Made by a program: the position numbers and the translations under genes
NCBI RefSeq assembly: GCF_050306235.1
Contig: NZ_JBLWFH010000005.1
Span: forward strand, 1-64,000
Length of the DNA stretch: 64,000 bases
Reading direction: 5' to 3'
Source: Glaciecola sp947496235
Lineage (GTDB): Bacteria; Pseudomonadota; Gammaproteobacteria; Enterobacterales; Alteromonadaceae
In this document: piece by piece, positions 25,458 to 34,752 of the stretch
How the letters are laid out: every line of letters begins with the position of its first letter
Position numbering within the stretch: the first letter of the stretch is position 1
The notes under the pieces: model-generated
Database searches by the model: none
What the model saw: only the letters and a program-made list of their open reading frames with translations
Told to the model about the DNA's origin: nothing

Positions 25458-27020
25458 ATGTCCTTACATGCATTAACTACGTCAAATTCAGCGCACGCGT
25501 TAGATCACAGTTTCCTTACTGGCGCATTGGCTAAAGGGGCTTTGTTTGAAGCCAACCAGCGCCCCAATGACGCCATTGCAATCTATCAGCAAATTTTGGC
25601 GAAGATGCCAACGGTAGAAGAGCCGATTAATCGAATTGCACAAATTTTTATTCGTCATAAAGAATATGCTAACGCAATCAAAGCCTTACAATATCAGTTA
25701 TCTATATCTCAAGAAAAAGGTAAGGTTTTGTTTACATTGGGTATTGTAAACGAACTTATGGATAATCAGACCGCAGCCTTTGATTATTTGAAGCGTTCAG
25801 TCCAAGAAGATCCTAGAGCAGTTGATCCTTACTTTTCCTTATTTACAGTGGCCAAGGTCACCCATAAAGTTGATCAAATTAAAGACTTTATTAAAGCTCA
25901 ACTAGAGCACCAAGATCATGCTGGTACCAAGCACTACATTTTAGGTAAGTTAGCTGAGGAAGAAAAAGCCTTAGAGCTGGCACATACGCACTTTAGTGAA
26001 GCCGAGCAAACAGGTCTCTATGAGCGGCAATTACCTTATTTTTATCGAGATTTTGCTTTTTTAAAACACAAACTAAAAGACTACCCAAGCGCTTTCAATT
26101 ATCACCGTAAGGCTCAATCACTGTTCGGTAGCAAGCCAGAAGTTAAGCAAGTTGATACCGAAAAATTTAAACGATTTACCCAGAAATCTCTGCAATGGTT
26201 TAGTTCAGAACGGGTTAAAGACTGGCAACCTTTAGCGTTAGAAAACGAAAAATCCCCCATATTCGTGGTAGGTTTCCCGCGTTCAGGAACTACTTTAATT
26301 GAGCAAATGTTGCATGCTCATCCCAATTTAGTTGTTACAGATGAAGCGCCAGTTTTAAAACGGTCAGTAACCAATTTAAGCAAAATTTTGAATAAAAAAA
26401 TCGAATATCCGAGCGGCTACAAAAACCTTAAAACAGCAGATATCAAAAAGTGGCGAGAGCATTATTTTAAAGAAATAAAAGCGGGCTTGCAGGAACAAGA
26501 AAAGTCACTTCGCATTGTGGATAAACATCCAATGTCACTTCGCCATTTAGGCACAATTAAGCGGTTTTTTCCGGATGCTCCTATCATTGTAATGTTGCGC
26601 GATCCTAGAGATGTTTGTTTATCGAATTTCTTTCAAACCTTTAGAACCAACGCGTTTTCTGCGCAATGTTTTGATCTTGAATCTACGTTTAAACTTTACG
26701 CCAATACTATGTCGTTGTATTTGCACTTTAAACAACACCTTGGTCTAAATATTTTGGAAATAAAATACGAGGACATGTGTTGCGACACTGAAAATAAAAT
26801 GCGCGAAGTAGCAGCTCACATTGGTGAAGATTTTAGCGATAACATGCTTAATTATTATGATGATAATTTTAAACGTGTCGTATCTACGCCAAGTTTCGAG
26901 GGAGTTGCAAAACCGATTTATCATAGCGCTATGCAAAAGTGGAAAAATTACGAGACCTTTGTAAAACCTTATCAACCAATAGTCGCTAGATTCATTGAAA
27001 CCTTTGGTTATGAACTTTAA
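25458..27020 (+). CDS. TPR-repeat sulfotransferase, copy 1
   Basis: This 520-residue protein has N-terminal TPR-like helical repeats (about 1-230) and a C-terminal sulfotransferase domain. The 5'-phosphosulfate loop FVVGFPRSGTTLIEQML and the 3'-phosphate segment IVMLRDPRDVCLSNFFQ mark PAPS use. I start at ATG 25458 because it aligns with the N-terminus of the paralogue at 55341-56885. No secretion signal is present. Known relatives sulfate tyrosines or glycans, but the acceptor cannot be inferred. The TPR region may select a protein acceptor. It stands alone, followed by a lipoprotein gene 89 bp downstream. Confidence 0.85.
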   Translation: MSLHALTTSNSAHALDHSFLTGALAKGALFEANQRPNDAIAIYQQILAKMPTVEEPINRIAQIFIRHKEYANAIKALQYQLSISQEKGKVLFTLGIVNELMDNQTAAFDYLKRSVQEDPRAVDPYFSLFTVAKVTHKVDQIKDFIKAQLEHQDHAGTKHYILGKLAEEEKALELAHTHFSEAEQTGLYERQLPYFYRDFAFLKHKLKDYPSAFNYHRKAQSLFGSKPEVKQVDTEKFKRFTQKSLQWFSSERVKDWQPLALENEKSPIFVVGFPRSGTTLIEQMLHAHPNLVVTDEAPVLKRSVTNLSKILNKKIEYPSGYKNLKTADIKKWREHYFKEIKAGLQEQEKSLRIVDKHPMSLRHLGTIKRFFPDAPIIVMLRDPRDVCLSNFFQTFRTNAFSAQCFDLESTFKLYANTMSLYLHFKQHLGLNILEIKYEDMCCDTENKMREVAAHIGEDFSDNMLNYYDDNFKRVVSTPSFEGVAKPIYHSAMQKWKNYETFVKPYQPIVARFIETFGYEL

Positions 27021-27109
27021 CTGAACAAAGATAAACAGCCGCTAGTTTTAAACCTATTTAATTTTGGTAAAGTAATAATTAATACACATAAAATGGAGCC
27101 TGTGTTGAT

Positions 27110-27490
27110 ATGAAATTATTATTGCTTTGTTTAATCCCACTAGCATTGGTTGCTTGTACAAATTTACCCTCTCCAACGCAAACGGCAGAGGCTGATTATG
27201 GCGCCTATCCTGAGGATTATGAGGCAATTGCGAAAGCTTATTTAATGGAAGAATTAAGAGATCCAGATTCGATAGTTATTGAAAGCATTTCGGAACCTCA
27301 AAAACAATGGATTGGTGACAAGGTAACAGGCATCGATTATGGGTATTTAGTATGCGCCAAAGTAAATTCTAAAAACCTGTTCGGCAATATGACCGGCTTT
27401 CGTTCAGATGCCGTTCTTATTCGCAACGGCGAAGTAGTTGAATATGCAAAAGACGGTAAATTACTTAGTGGTATGAAGCTTTGTGATTAA
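27110..27490 (+). CDS. Small lipoprotein, unknown function
   Basis: This 126-residue protein has a lipoprotein signal (MKLLLLCLIPLALVACT, lipobox LVAC). The mature part holds KAYLMEELRDPDSIVIESIS, then YGYLVCAKVNSKNLFGNMTGF and a final Cys. The pattern L-x-D-P-x-S followed by a beta-rich half with VCAxVNxKN resembles small proteins often annotated only as hypothetical lipoproteins. Two mature Cys residues could form a disulfide. It is ended by a clear hairpin at 27501-27521. Confidence 0.7.
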   Translation: MKLLLLCLIPLALVACTNLPSPTQTAEADYGAYPEDYEAIAKAYLMEELRDPDSIVIESISEPQKQWIGDKVTGIDYGYLVCAKVNSKNLFGNMTGFRSDAVLIRNGEVVEYAKDGKLLSGMKLCD

Positions 27491-27500
27491 TATGTGGAGC

Positions 27501-27525
27501 GCGTGGATGGCATATCCACGCTTTT
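27501..27525 (+). terminator. Terminator after the small lipoprotein
   Basis: GCGTGGAT (27501-27508) pairs perfectly with ATCCACGC (27514-27521) over a GGCAT loop and is followed by TTTT. It lies between convergent genes. Confidence 0.75.
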
Positions 27526-27557
27526 CCAAAGTTATTTCTGCGTAATTAAGTTCCAAA

Positions 27558-29075
27558 TCAATGCAAATGCGCAATGCTTTTGGTGCGACTTTGATCATTA
27601 GCTTGTTTAACCGCATCTAACATGGCATCCAGCGTACTACGCTCATATAAACGACCATTACTGATAACAGCTTCAATGTTACGGGTATTTCGAATGTCTT
27701 GTAACGGATTAGCGGTCAATAATACTAAATCAGCTTGATATCCTTGTTTAATTTTACCGCTCTTGATTCCCATTATTGTTGCGGGATTTTCGGTTGCGGT
27801 TCTTATTATGTCAGCTTGGCTCATACCAGTTTTAAGCATTGATTCGAATTCTTCATGTAGCGAAAAACCAGGAACCATTACTGGTACATTCGCGTCAGTG
27901 CCAGCAAGTATAGTAACTTGATGCTTCACTAATGCCTGAAGAACTAATCTATGCGCTTGAGCATAGGCTTTCCAATAACGTTGATTCCCGGCTATTTTAT
28001 CTTGTGGGTAATTTTCAGGAAGGCGATAAATATTGACGTCTGGTAACCATCCCATTACGCGAATAGAAGGAAATGTAGACTCTGCGATTCCAGGGTTGAC
28101 ATAGGCTAGTTCTACTTCTGAAAGACTTTGATGTAAGGCTATTTTTTGCTTTGCAAAGCTCTCAGATAAAGTCAGAGTTGTTACCACCGAAACATTATTT
28201 TCTGCCAGTTCCTTGGCTACTGCGTCACTTCGCTCTTGCACGTAGTCAAGATGCTCTTGTGTATTATCGCGTGTCATCCCACCAAATTCCCAATCGAGTG
28301 CTTTTACAATTTCTTCAATGTGGGCGAGGTCTCTTAAATTGGATTTGGCAATATCTTCGAGCTTCATACTGTAAGGAATATGACCTAATAACTTAATATT
28401 GTGTTGGCTTGCGACTCTGTTGAATTCAGCAAAATGCTCAGGCGTTAAATGGGTGTATACCTTAACTGCATCAAACCCTTGTTTATCAAGAGCTAACAAA
28501 TCTTGTTCTATGGATTCTGAGCTACTGACATTGTTCATTTTTGCGGTCCAACGATTGAACAATCCAGCAATGACATTATTTGAATTATGGCGCCTACTTG
28601 CGACAAAAATATCTGGACCAGCGCGGCCAGTTAAGACTTCTTGCTTCCATTGCAAATGTTCTTCACTCCCATTGAGCTCTCTTATATGGGTGACGCCGTT
28701 GGCAAGATACAACAACAGGTCATTTGGACTTTGCCAGAGATGAACATGAGCATCTACCAGCCCAGGTATTAAAAATTGATCTTTACCGTCGATAATCTTT
28801 GCATCTTCAGGAATGTCAAAGTCTGTTCCTATGGCTACGATAACGCCTGAATCAATAAAAACATTTTGATTAGGAATCATGGTTTCGCCACCTTCTGACA
28901 GCATGCTTACATTTGATATAACAATTTTTTGTTGTTTTTGCTTAAATCTATCAGGGGATACTTTTTGCGTATGTTCTCCCCAATATTGATTAATTTCATA
29001 ATTTAATCCAAGGGCAAAACACCCTGTTAAAACCACCAAGATAATCAATGTCCAGAGGATGATTTTTTTTAACAT
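27558..29075 (-). CDS. Membrane-tethered amidohydrolase
   Basis: This 505-residue metal-dependent amidohydrolase of the imidazolonepropionase/prolidase-like group has motifs LVDAHVHLWQ (metal HxH), GFDAVKVYTH, HIPYS and ILAGTDANVPV (metal Asp). I chose ATG 29075 because AAGGA lies eight bases upstream; the ATG codons at 29096 and 29093 lack this. The N-terminus MLKKIILWTLIILVVLTGC reads as a signal with possible lipobox LTGC, placing the enzyme in the periplasm. The substrate is unknown; relatives hydrolyse cyclic imides or dipeptides. The AraC-type gene 29246-30262 precedes it on the same strand and may regulate it. Confidence 0.82.
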   Translation of the reverse strand: MLKKIILWTLIILVVLTGCFALGLNYEINQYWGEHTQKVSPDRFKQKQQKIVISNVSMLSEGGETMIPNQNVFIDSGVIVAIGTDFDIPEDAKIIDGKDQFLIPGLVDAHVHLWQSPNDLLLYLANGVTHIRELNGSEEHLQWKQEVLTGRAGPDIFVASRRHNSNNVIAGLFNRWTAKMNNVSSSESIEQDLLALDKQGFDAVKVYTHLTPEHFAEFNRVASQHNIKLLGHIPYSMKLEDIAKSNLRDLAHIEEIVKALDWEFGGMTRDNTQEHLDYVQERSDAVAKELAENNVSVVTTLTLSESFAKQKIALHQSLSEVELAYVNPGIAESTFPSIRVMGWLPDVNIYRLPENYPQDKIAGNQRYWKAYAQAHRLVLQALVKHQVTILAGTDANVPVMVPGFSLHEEFESMLKTGMSQADIIRTATENPATIMGIKSGKIKQGYQADLVLLTANPLQDIRNTRNIEAVISNGRLYERSTLDAMLDAVKQANDQSRTKSIAHLH

Positions 29076-29245
29076 TAAGGTTTTCCTTTTCATCATAAGA
29101 ATTTACCAATAATGCTAGATACTAAAGGCGTTACCGTCTGGTCGATTATTAAAAAAAGCTGGTCGATTCTTTGTTTTTCGCAGATAAATCGATGCCCAGT
29201 TTCTGAAAAGGAAGTTTGGGTTTATTCTAACTACTTTAAAAAATG

Positions 29246-30262
29246 TTAGTAAAGCGTTCTGTATTGTGATGGTGTCATACCCGTATGTTTTTTAAATGCA
29301 CGGTTAAAAGGCGGTAAGGAATTAAACCCATGATCCAGCGCCAAAGTCAAAATCGGTAAGTGCTCTTTTTCTGGATCCTTTAATGCCCGTTGAACAGCTT
29401 GAATACGAAATGTATTTAGGTAACTACTGAAATTTGTGCATTGAGAATGTTGTTGTATAAAGTTACGTAAGCGACTGTCACTCACTGCCAAGCGTTTAGC
29501 TAAAGCATCAATCGTGAGTTTGGAATCCAAATAAGCTTTTTGCTCAGTCATAATTTCCTGTAACTGGTCAAACAGCTGTTGATCTTTTACTGACATTTCC
29601 TTGATTTCGGGTACTGGTTCGGCAAACGCAAATGACTGAGGATTAATGTGAAATATCCAAAGTGCCATACAAAGTATTGCTGGCCATAAACTCAGGATGC
29701 TCACCGAATCTTGATATTCATGTAGTACTATAGAACCCAGTACAATAGTTAATGTGGCACATAAACAAATCACTAAAGTTACGTACAGACGAGATTGTCG
29801 ACGCTTTTCCAATAGATCATCGTGGCGACCTAAAACTATGGTCGCTAACATGTGCGCGACCATCAAAAGCGATATTAGATTAACCAGTACAGCCCAAAAA
29901 TCTGGAAGATCTTGCAGCCAACCTAAGAACACAAAACGTTCGGCCAACATTGCCAAACTAAGGGTTAAATAGGCGGTAATATGCCAATAAGTGATGCGGA
30001 AATCTTTTTGAAATAGCGAAAGCAATAGGAGCCATACGCTAGGTAGCATGAGGATATTGCCTAATCGCAGCAAACTGCCTATGTCAGTAGGTAAAGCAAT
30101 AGGTGCTGGAGCAGTTGCTAAAAAATGAAACACCAGGCTAGTATTGGTAAGTAGGAGTAAGGCTAGCCTACGAGACCAGCTCAGATCTCGTATTGCTAAA
30201 ATAACAATCAGGACTAATAAACCTATTCCAGTAAAGCGGAAAAAGGCGTCGATAAAAAGCAT
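29246..30262 (-). CDS. Membrane-bound AraC-family transcriptional regulator
   Basis: This 338-residue protein has about seven hydrophobic segments in its first 210 residues and a C-terminal AraC DNA-binding domain (about 235-338). The latter includes LTIDALAKRLAVSDSRLRNF and LALDHGFNSLPPFNRAFKKH, ending TPSQYRTLY. Such 7TM-AraC proteins sense a ligand at or in the membrane. ATG start. It lies 170 bp upstream of the amidohydrolase, in the same direction, and controlling that gene is the simplest guess. Confidence 0.85.
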   Translation of the reverse strand: MLFIDAFFRFTGIGLLVLIVILAIRDLSWSRRLALLLLTNTSLVFHFLATAPAPIALPTDIGSLLRLGNILMLPSVWLLLLSLFQKDFRITYWHITAYLTLSLAMLAERFVFLGWLQDLPDFWAVLVNLISLLMVAHMLATIVLGRHDDLLEKRRQSRLYVTLVICLCATLTIVLGSIVLHEYQDSVSILSLWPAILCMALWIFHINPQSFAFAEPVPEIKEMSVKDQQLFDQLQEIMTEQKAYLDSKLTIDALAKRLAVSDSRLRNFIQQHSQCTNFSSYLNTFRIQAVQRALKDPEKEHLPILTLALDHGFNSLPPFNRAFKKHTGMTPSQYRTLY

Positions 30263-30375
30263 AAATAATCAAACAACTGCTAAACAATTTACCTAATCTA
30301 TCACAGCTATTTGAAGAACAAAATTTCGCACCTTTACTCTTCATTTTATTTTAGGAAGGCAACTACCCAATGTAC

Positions 30376-30984
30376 TTAGATTTCAATGATCAGTAATAAA
30401 GTGGCCGCGGTTAAGGCTCCCATTATTAGATTGAAGATACGTTGGCGTCTTGGATTGTTTAACAACACTCTCAATTTAGCGCCAGTACCAGCCCAAATAG
30501 AAATGGAAGGAAAACCAATTACTGCGAACGCTAGCATTATCATAGCACCTGAGAATGCATACTCTTTGCCTGGCAAACTAAAGGTACTCACACTGCCTAA
30601 CGCCATCATCCAAGCTTTAGGGTTTACAAATTGAAACAGTGCAGCCTGCCACCATGTGAGAGGATGGCTATTCTCTTGTGCATCGTTTTGAATGGCGGAT
30701 ACTGGTCCGGTGGCAATTTTAAAGGCTAACCATAATAAATAGATGCCACCTGCCACGTTCAAAATAGAATACATCATAGGGTACAAACTAAAGATTACGC
30801 CTAAACCCAAAAGTACACTCAACAGCAGCATGGCGACACCAAAAACAATGCCGAACATGTGGGGTAAAGTACGTGCAAAGCCAAATTGAGCGCCAGACGC
30901 TAACAACATCATATTATTGGGGCCAGGCGTGACTGACGTAATAAACGCGAAGGTCGCGATACCAAAAAGTAATGATGTTTCCAT
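30376..30984 (-). CDS. LysE-family amino-acid exporter
   Basis: This 202-residue membrane protein begins METSLLFGIATFAFITSVTP, using ATG 30984, which has GGAG six bases upstream. The family signature TPGPNNMMLLASG is intact, and about six hydrophobic segments follow. LysE/RhtB proteins export amino acids or related metabolites. It is divergent from the MocR-type regulator at 31201, with shared operator repeats between them, so that regulator very likely controls it. The substrate is not evident. Confidence 0.88.
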   Translation of the reverse strand: METSLLFGIATFAFITSVTPGPNNMMLLASGAQFGFARTLPHMFGIVFGVAMLLLSVLLGLGVIFSLYPMMYSILNVAGGIYLLWLAFKIATGPVSAIQNDAQENSHPLTWWQAALFQFVNPKAWMMALGSVSTFSLPGKEYAFSGAMIMLAFAVIGFPSISIWAGTGAKLRVLLNNPRRQRIFNLIMGALTAATLLLIIEI

Positions 30985-31087
30985 GCTCTGCTCCAAATGT
31001 AATAGAAGAATTGGCGAATCTGTTTAAGGTAGAGAATGATGCCCTGAATATCTGTATTGAAAAATGCACAAATTGAAATAGGTTTAA

Positions 31088-31184
31088 CCATACAGATATG
31101 ATGAATTGATTACTGTATGGTAGAAATCACCCTTATCTGTATGGTTTATGATATAAAACTGCTGGTATATTATAATTTGTATGG
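31088..31184. promoter_or_regulatory. Operator cluster: four CTGTATGG repeats between lysE-like and mocR-like genes
   Basis: The 8-mer CTGTATGG occurs at 31113-31120 and 31137-31144. Its reverse complement CCATACAG is at 31088-31095 and a variant TTGTATGG at 31177-31184. A TATAAT box at 31171-31176 sits among them ahead of the regulator. MocR/GntR proteins typically bind repeated half-sites of this sort and autoregulate while controlling the divergent gene. Confidence 0.7.
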
Positions 31185-31200
31185 TTTTGGTGAGCATCCA

Positions 31201-32637
31201 ATGAGTAAATATTTACACTTAGCAAGTAGATTACGTGAGCACATCCAGATGGGGTATTACGGACAAAGTGACAAATTACCCTCTGTCCGCCAGTTAGCGG
31301 CTGAACATGAAGTGAGTATTTCGACGGTTCAGGAGGCTTATAGGCGTTTAGAGCAAGATGGCCTAGTTGAAGCGAAAGCAAAGTCGGGGTATTTCGTGGC
31401 GCAAGGGAAGCAGCCAATAGCCTTACCGAAAGAATCAAAACCTCCTCAACGTCCTATGGATGTTTCCCAATGGGAAGATGTTCTTGCTATGTTAATGGGT
31501 CATAGCGGTGAATCAGTCTGTGAATTTCAACACGCTATGCCAGATATGACGTCAAACACCCTAAAACCTCTTATTAAAACCTTGTATGAGCTGAATCGTC
31601 ATCGACCGCAAGATGGTATGTCGTACGGTCATGTTCAAGGTGAGTTAGGACTAAGAGAGCAACTTTCCCGGTTAACAGCAACTGCCGGATGCCAGCTAGA
31701 AGCTGAAGATTTTGTTGTTACTTCCGGTTGTCAGGAGGCCTTGTCAGTCTGTTTAAGGGCAGTGGCTGAAAGTGGTAATGTAATAGCCGTTGAATCGCCC
31801 GGATTTTATGGCGCCATGCAAGCGATCAAAGCCGCGAATTTGAAAGCCTTGGAAATTCCCACTGATTCTCGCGATGGCATCAGTATTGAAGCGCTAAAAC
31901 TCGCTATGGACCAGTGGCCAATCAAAGCCATTTTAGTCACACCCACGGTTAATAATCCTCAAGGATATGTGATGCCGTTGCAGAAGAAACAGGCGCTTTA
32001 TCAATTAGCGCGGGAATATGACATCGCGATTATCGAAGATGACATATACGGTGATATTGCATTTGAATATCCACGTCCTAAAACCATTAAATCCTTTGAT
32101 CAGGATGGGCGTGTTTTATTGTGTTCTTCTTTTTCTAAAACGCTCGCGCCAGGTTTTCGGGTTGGATGGATAGCGCCTGGACGTTATCGAGATAAGGTGA
32201 CCCACATTAAATATGTCAGCAGTTCTATGTGTCCTACCTTGCCACAATTGGCAATCGGCAGTTTTATTCGTCAAGGAGGTTATGATCGTCATTTGCGCGC
32301 CATGCGCCAATCTTATCGCAAATCAAGAGATGTCATGCTCAAAGGCATTGAACAACACTTTCCACAAGGCACAAGGGTCAGTTTTCCTGAAGGAGGATTT
32401 ATACTTTGGGTCGAATTGCCAGATAGTTATGACGCGGCAAAATTGGCCGAACTTGCCAAAAATCAAGGTATTATTCTGGCGCCGGGTCAAATGTTTTCAG
32501 CTACTGGAAAATATCGAAATTGTTTGAGGTTCAACTATATAGATAAAGAATTGTCTGTTAGGCGAAAAGCCCTTAACACTTTGCAGCAAATCTTTACAGA
32601 GTTAGCTGATAAACAAGCATTGGAAAACTCGATATAG
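31201..32637 (+). CDS. MocR-type regulator (GntR DNA-binding plus aminotransferase domain)
   Basis: This 478-residue protein starts at ATG 31201, with GGTGAG upstream. Residues 1-70 are a GntR winged helix (KLPSVRQLAAEHEVSISTVQEAYRRLEQDGLVEAK in two halves). Residues about 110-475 are a fold-type I aminotransferase domain with the PLP Lys in SSFSKTLAPGFRVGWI and partner segments TPTVNNPQGYVMP and IIEDDIYGDI. MocR proteins use PLP or an amino acid as effector. The divergent LysE-type exporter is the likely target, so excess amino acid would trigger export. The shared upstream repeats support autoregulation. Confidence 0.9.
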   Translation: MSKYLHLASRLREHIQMGYYGQSDKLPSVRQLAAEHEVSISTVQEAYRRLEQDGLVEAKAKSGYFVAQGKQPIALPKESKPPQRPMDVSQWEDVLAMLMGHSGESVCEFQHAMPDMTSNTLKPLIKTLYELNRHRPQDGMSYGHVQGELGLREQLSRLTATAGCQLEAEDFVVTSGCQEALSVCLRAVAESGNVIAVESPGFYGAMQAIKAANLKALEIPTDSRDGISIEALKLAMDQWPIKAILVTPTVNNPQGYVMPLQKKQALYQLAREYDIAIIEDDIYGDIAFEYPRPKTIKSFDQDGRVLLCSSFSKTLAPGFRVGWIAPGRYRDKVTHIKYVSSSMCPTLPQLAIGSFIRQGGYDRHLRAMRQSYRKSRDVMLKGIEQHFPQGTRVSFPEGGFILWVELPDSYDAAKLAELAKNQGIILAPGQMFSATGKYRNCLRFNYIDKELSVRRKALNTLQQIFTELADKQALENSI

Positions 32638-32670
32638 TGGTCAACTTAAAACGGCATAAGGTGACCACTA
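32635..32670. terminator. Bidirectional terminator between mocR-like and beta-propeller genes
   Basis: TAGTGGTCA (32635-32643) pairs with TGACCACTA (32662-32670), and an inner CTTA/TAAG pair extends the stem after one mismatch. It overlaps the end of one gene and lies 10 bp from the end of the convergent one. Confidence 0.7.
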
Positions 32671-32680
32671 AGAAGGAAGA

Positions 32681-33922
32681 TTAAAAATCGCGTGCAGCAA
32701 TACCTTGAATGCCTTGGGCTGCGGGAAGACCAGTTTCAACTTCAATTAAACTTAGTTCTCCAGTTGATGGATCTACTTCGAAGCTTGAAATTTCGCCAGT
32801 GCCTGCATCAAGGGTATAAAGGAAACTACCATCGTTTGCTAGAATCATATCTGTAGGAGCGCCACCAGGAGAAACTGTTGCAGCTGTAGCGTCAATTAAC
32901 GATAATTCACCCGATCTTTCATAGCCATACAAACTTATTGTATCTGAAACAGTGTTACTTACATAAGCGTAGCCATTGTCGGTAACGACAATCCAACATG
33001 TAGCTGCTTGACCATTAGCAACAGACTCTACTGTTTGTACAAGAGGATGTCCTACAGGGCTTTCAAATACTGATACTGCACCACTACCTGCTTCAGTAAC
33101 TAAAATGTTGCCGAATGGCGTAATGTCAAATGAAAAGGGCACTACACCTGTTGTAGGAGTTGAGGTTAATTCGTTCGAGGGAATGCCGTCATTGTCTAAC
33201 GGAGTAGTAAGTAACTCTTGACCCTGTGCGTTCGCAACGATCAAGCGACGTGATAATGCGTCAACACCTACCTGTCCCGGTGCGAAGACATTGTTAAAAG
33301 GTACTTCAGTAGCGTTATTAAGACCAAGCTCTATAGCACTGATTTGGGTTAAATCACCGTTTTTATCAATTTCAAACGTACTAATTACACCAGTACCACC
33401 GGCATTTAACACATATAAAAGATCGCCACTTACCGCAACGCTAACAGGAATATTACCGCCTGATTCAACTAAAGCTGTTTGTTTAGGGCGAAGAAGTCTT
33501 GAACGAACGGCTCTGGCACCTACTGTACCTGCTTTAAATGCAAAAACAGTGTTGTCACCAGCATTCACGCCAAACAGCATATTATGATCTTCAGAATAAA
33601 CCAATGAGCCTTGTGAACCTAAAGGATCAACAGGAGCATTGCTGGAAGCACCAATACCGCCTGTTCTTACGGTGGCATATGGCATCTTTGAAATTTCGCC
33701 TGATTTATCTCTCCAATAAACCATAACTTTATTCGCGGTATCGTCGTTGGTCATGACATAAACCAGGCCTCCACGATCTTCAGATTCTTTCTTTTTTGCG
33801 AAAAAAGGACGAGCTTCAGCTGGAGAAGTTACACTTGCTCCAGCAATAAAAGCAGCTAGAGCAATGCCCAGCGCTAATTTGGATTTTCTTTCAGAAAATT
33901 GTTTCATTTGGCGTGTAACCAT
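32681..33922 (-). CDS. Secreted lactonase-type beta-propeller protein
   Basis: This 413-residue protein is exported by a signal peptide (about residues 14-38, KLALGIALAAFIAGASVTSPAEA). ATG 33922 has AAGGAA eight bases upstream and is preferred to ATG 33907. The mature part shows repeated blades such as GDLLYVLNAGGTGVISTFEIDKNG and GSFLYTLDAGTGEISSFEVDPS, the pattern of seven-bladed propellers related to 6-phosphogluconolactonase and YncE. No catalytic role can be assigned: many exported members are binding proteins. It is monocistronic, with a 188-bp AT-rich interval upstream. Confidence 0.78.
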   Translation of the reverse strand: MVTRQMKQFSERKSKLALGIALAAFIAGASVTSPAEARPFFAKKKESEDRGGLVYVMTNDDTANKVMVYWRDKSGEISKMPYATVRTGGIGASSNAPVDPLGSQGSLVYSEDHNMLFGVNAGDNTVFAFKAGTVGARAVRSRLLRPKQTALVESGGNIPVSVAVSGDLLYVLNAGGTGVISTFEIDKNGDLTQISAIELGLNNATEVPFNNVFAPGQVGVDALSRRLIVANAQGQELLTTPLDNDGIPSNELTSTPTTGVVPFSFDITPFGNILVTEAGSGAVSVFESPVGHPLVQTVESVANGQAATCWIVVTDNGYAYVSNTVSDTISLYGYERSGELSLIDATAATVSPGGAPTDMILANDGSFLYTLDAGTGEISSFEVDPSTGELSLIEVETGLPAAQGIQGIAARDF

Positions 33923-34110
33923 TTTGTAGATTCCTTGAATTTTGAAAAAATTTGGTTAAGCGCTGCGCAGCGTATTAGTAGAACGGGCTATTTCAGAATT
34001 TATTACGAATAAGGTATAATAATTTTTAAAAAAGGTGGAAAACTAGACAAATAGAAGCGCTTAATATTGGGGAAATATTAGGCGCAGATTGGAGAGATTT
34101 TAGATCAATA

Positions 34111-34671
34111 TCAGAACTTGTTTTTACGTCTTAAAATTAGTATTCCAGCCAGTAAAAGTAGCAGTATTGGAGGGCTCTGAACTGGTACAGAAGAGCGTTC
34201 GCTAATGAACATATCAACCTCAAAATCATATCCATTATTACTGTCTCTCAGCCCCCCTTCGAAACGATCACCAAATATCTGAAAATTAATGATGCGTTCA
34301 TCAAGAATTTCAGTGCCGATCCCATCTTCTACGAAAAAATCGAGCGAGTTTGATATTGAATCTGAAAGACTAAATAGAGGCAATAGTGGAAAGTCTGAAT
34401 CATCAGCGCCAGAATAAGTCTGACCTAAAAAGTTAAATGATAACGCGGTTAAGGCTTCGATGTCAGAAAAGAAGCTGCCACTGAATCCTAGAAAAGTGAT
34501 GCCAGTTAAAGGGACATCGGTATTTTCATAGCTAATGGACCCGAAACCACTTTGCCCAGCAAAGGTCCCTTCAACAACGACAGCTTCAAAATTTAATGTA
34601 ATGATCTCGGCTTTTGTCTGTACTGAACAAACGACAATGACAGCTGCGAGTATTAAATGATGCAATCTCAT
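34111..34671 (-). CDS. Exported protein with PEP-CTERM-like sorting tail
   Basis: This 186-residue protein has an N-terminal signal (MRLHHLILAAVIVVCSVQTKAE). Its C-terminus is VPVQSPPILLLLLAGILILRRKNKF: a short Pro-containing motif, a hydrophobic stretch and a basic tail. That layout is typical of PEP-CTERM/exosortase sorting signals, although the Pro-Glu-Pro core is replaced by VPVQSPP. The mature region is acidic and rich in Ser, Phe and Asp, as in other PEP-CTERM proteins. It starts at ATG with AGGAAG upstream. No exosortase gene is in the window. Confidence 0.65.
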   Translation of the reverse strand: MRLHHLILAAVIVVCSVQTKAEIITLNFEAVVVEGTFAGQSGFGSISYENTDVPLTGITFLGFSGSFFSDIEALTALSFNFLGQTYSGADDSDFPLLPLFSLSDSISNSLDFFVEDGIGTEILDERIINFQIFGDRFEGGLRDSNNGYDFEVDMFISERSSVPVQSPPILLLLLAGILILRRKNKF

Positions 34672-34752
34672 AAATACTTCCTAGCGTGATAAGTGTGAAT
34701 GCTAAGTATAGACACAAAAATCTCTCCTTGCTGAGCTAGTATCAAATACTTT

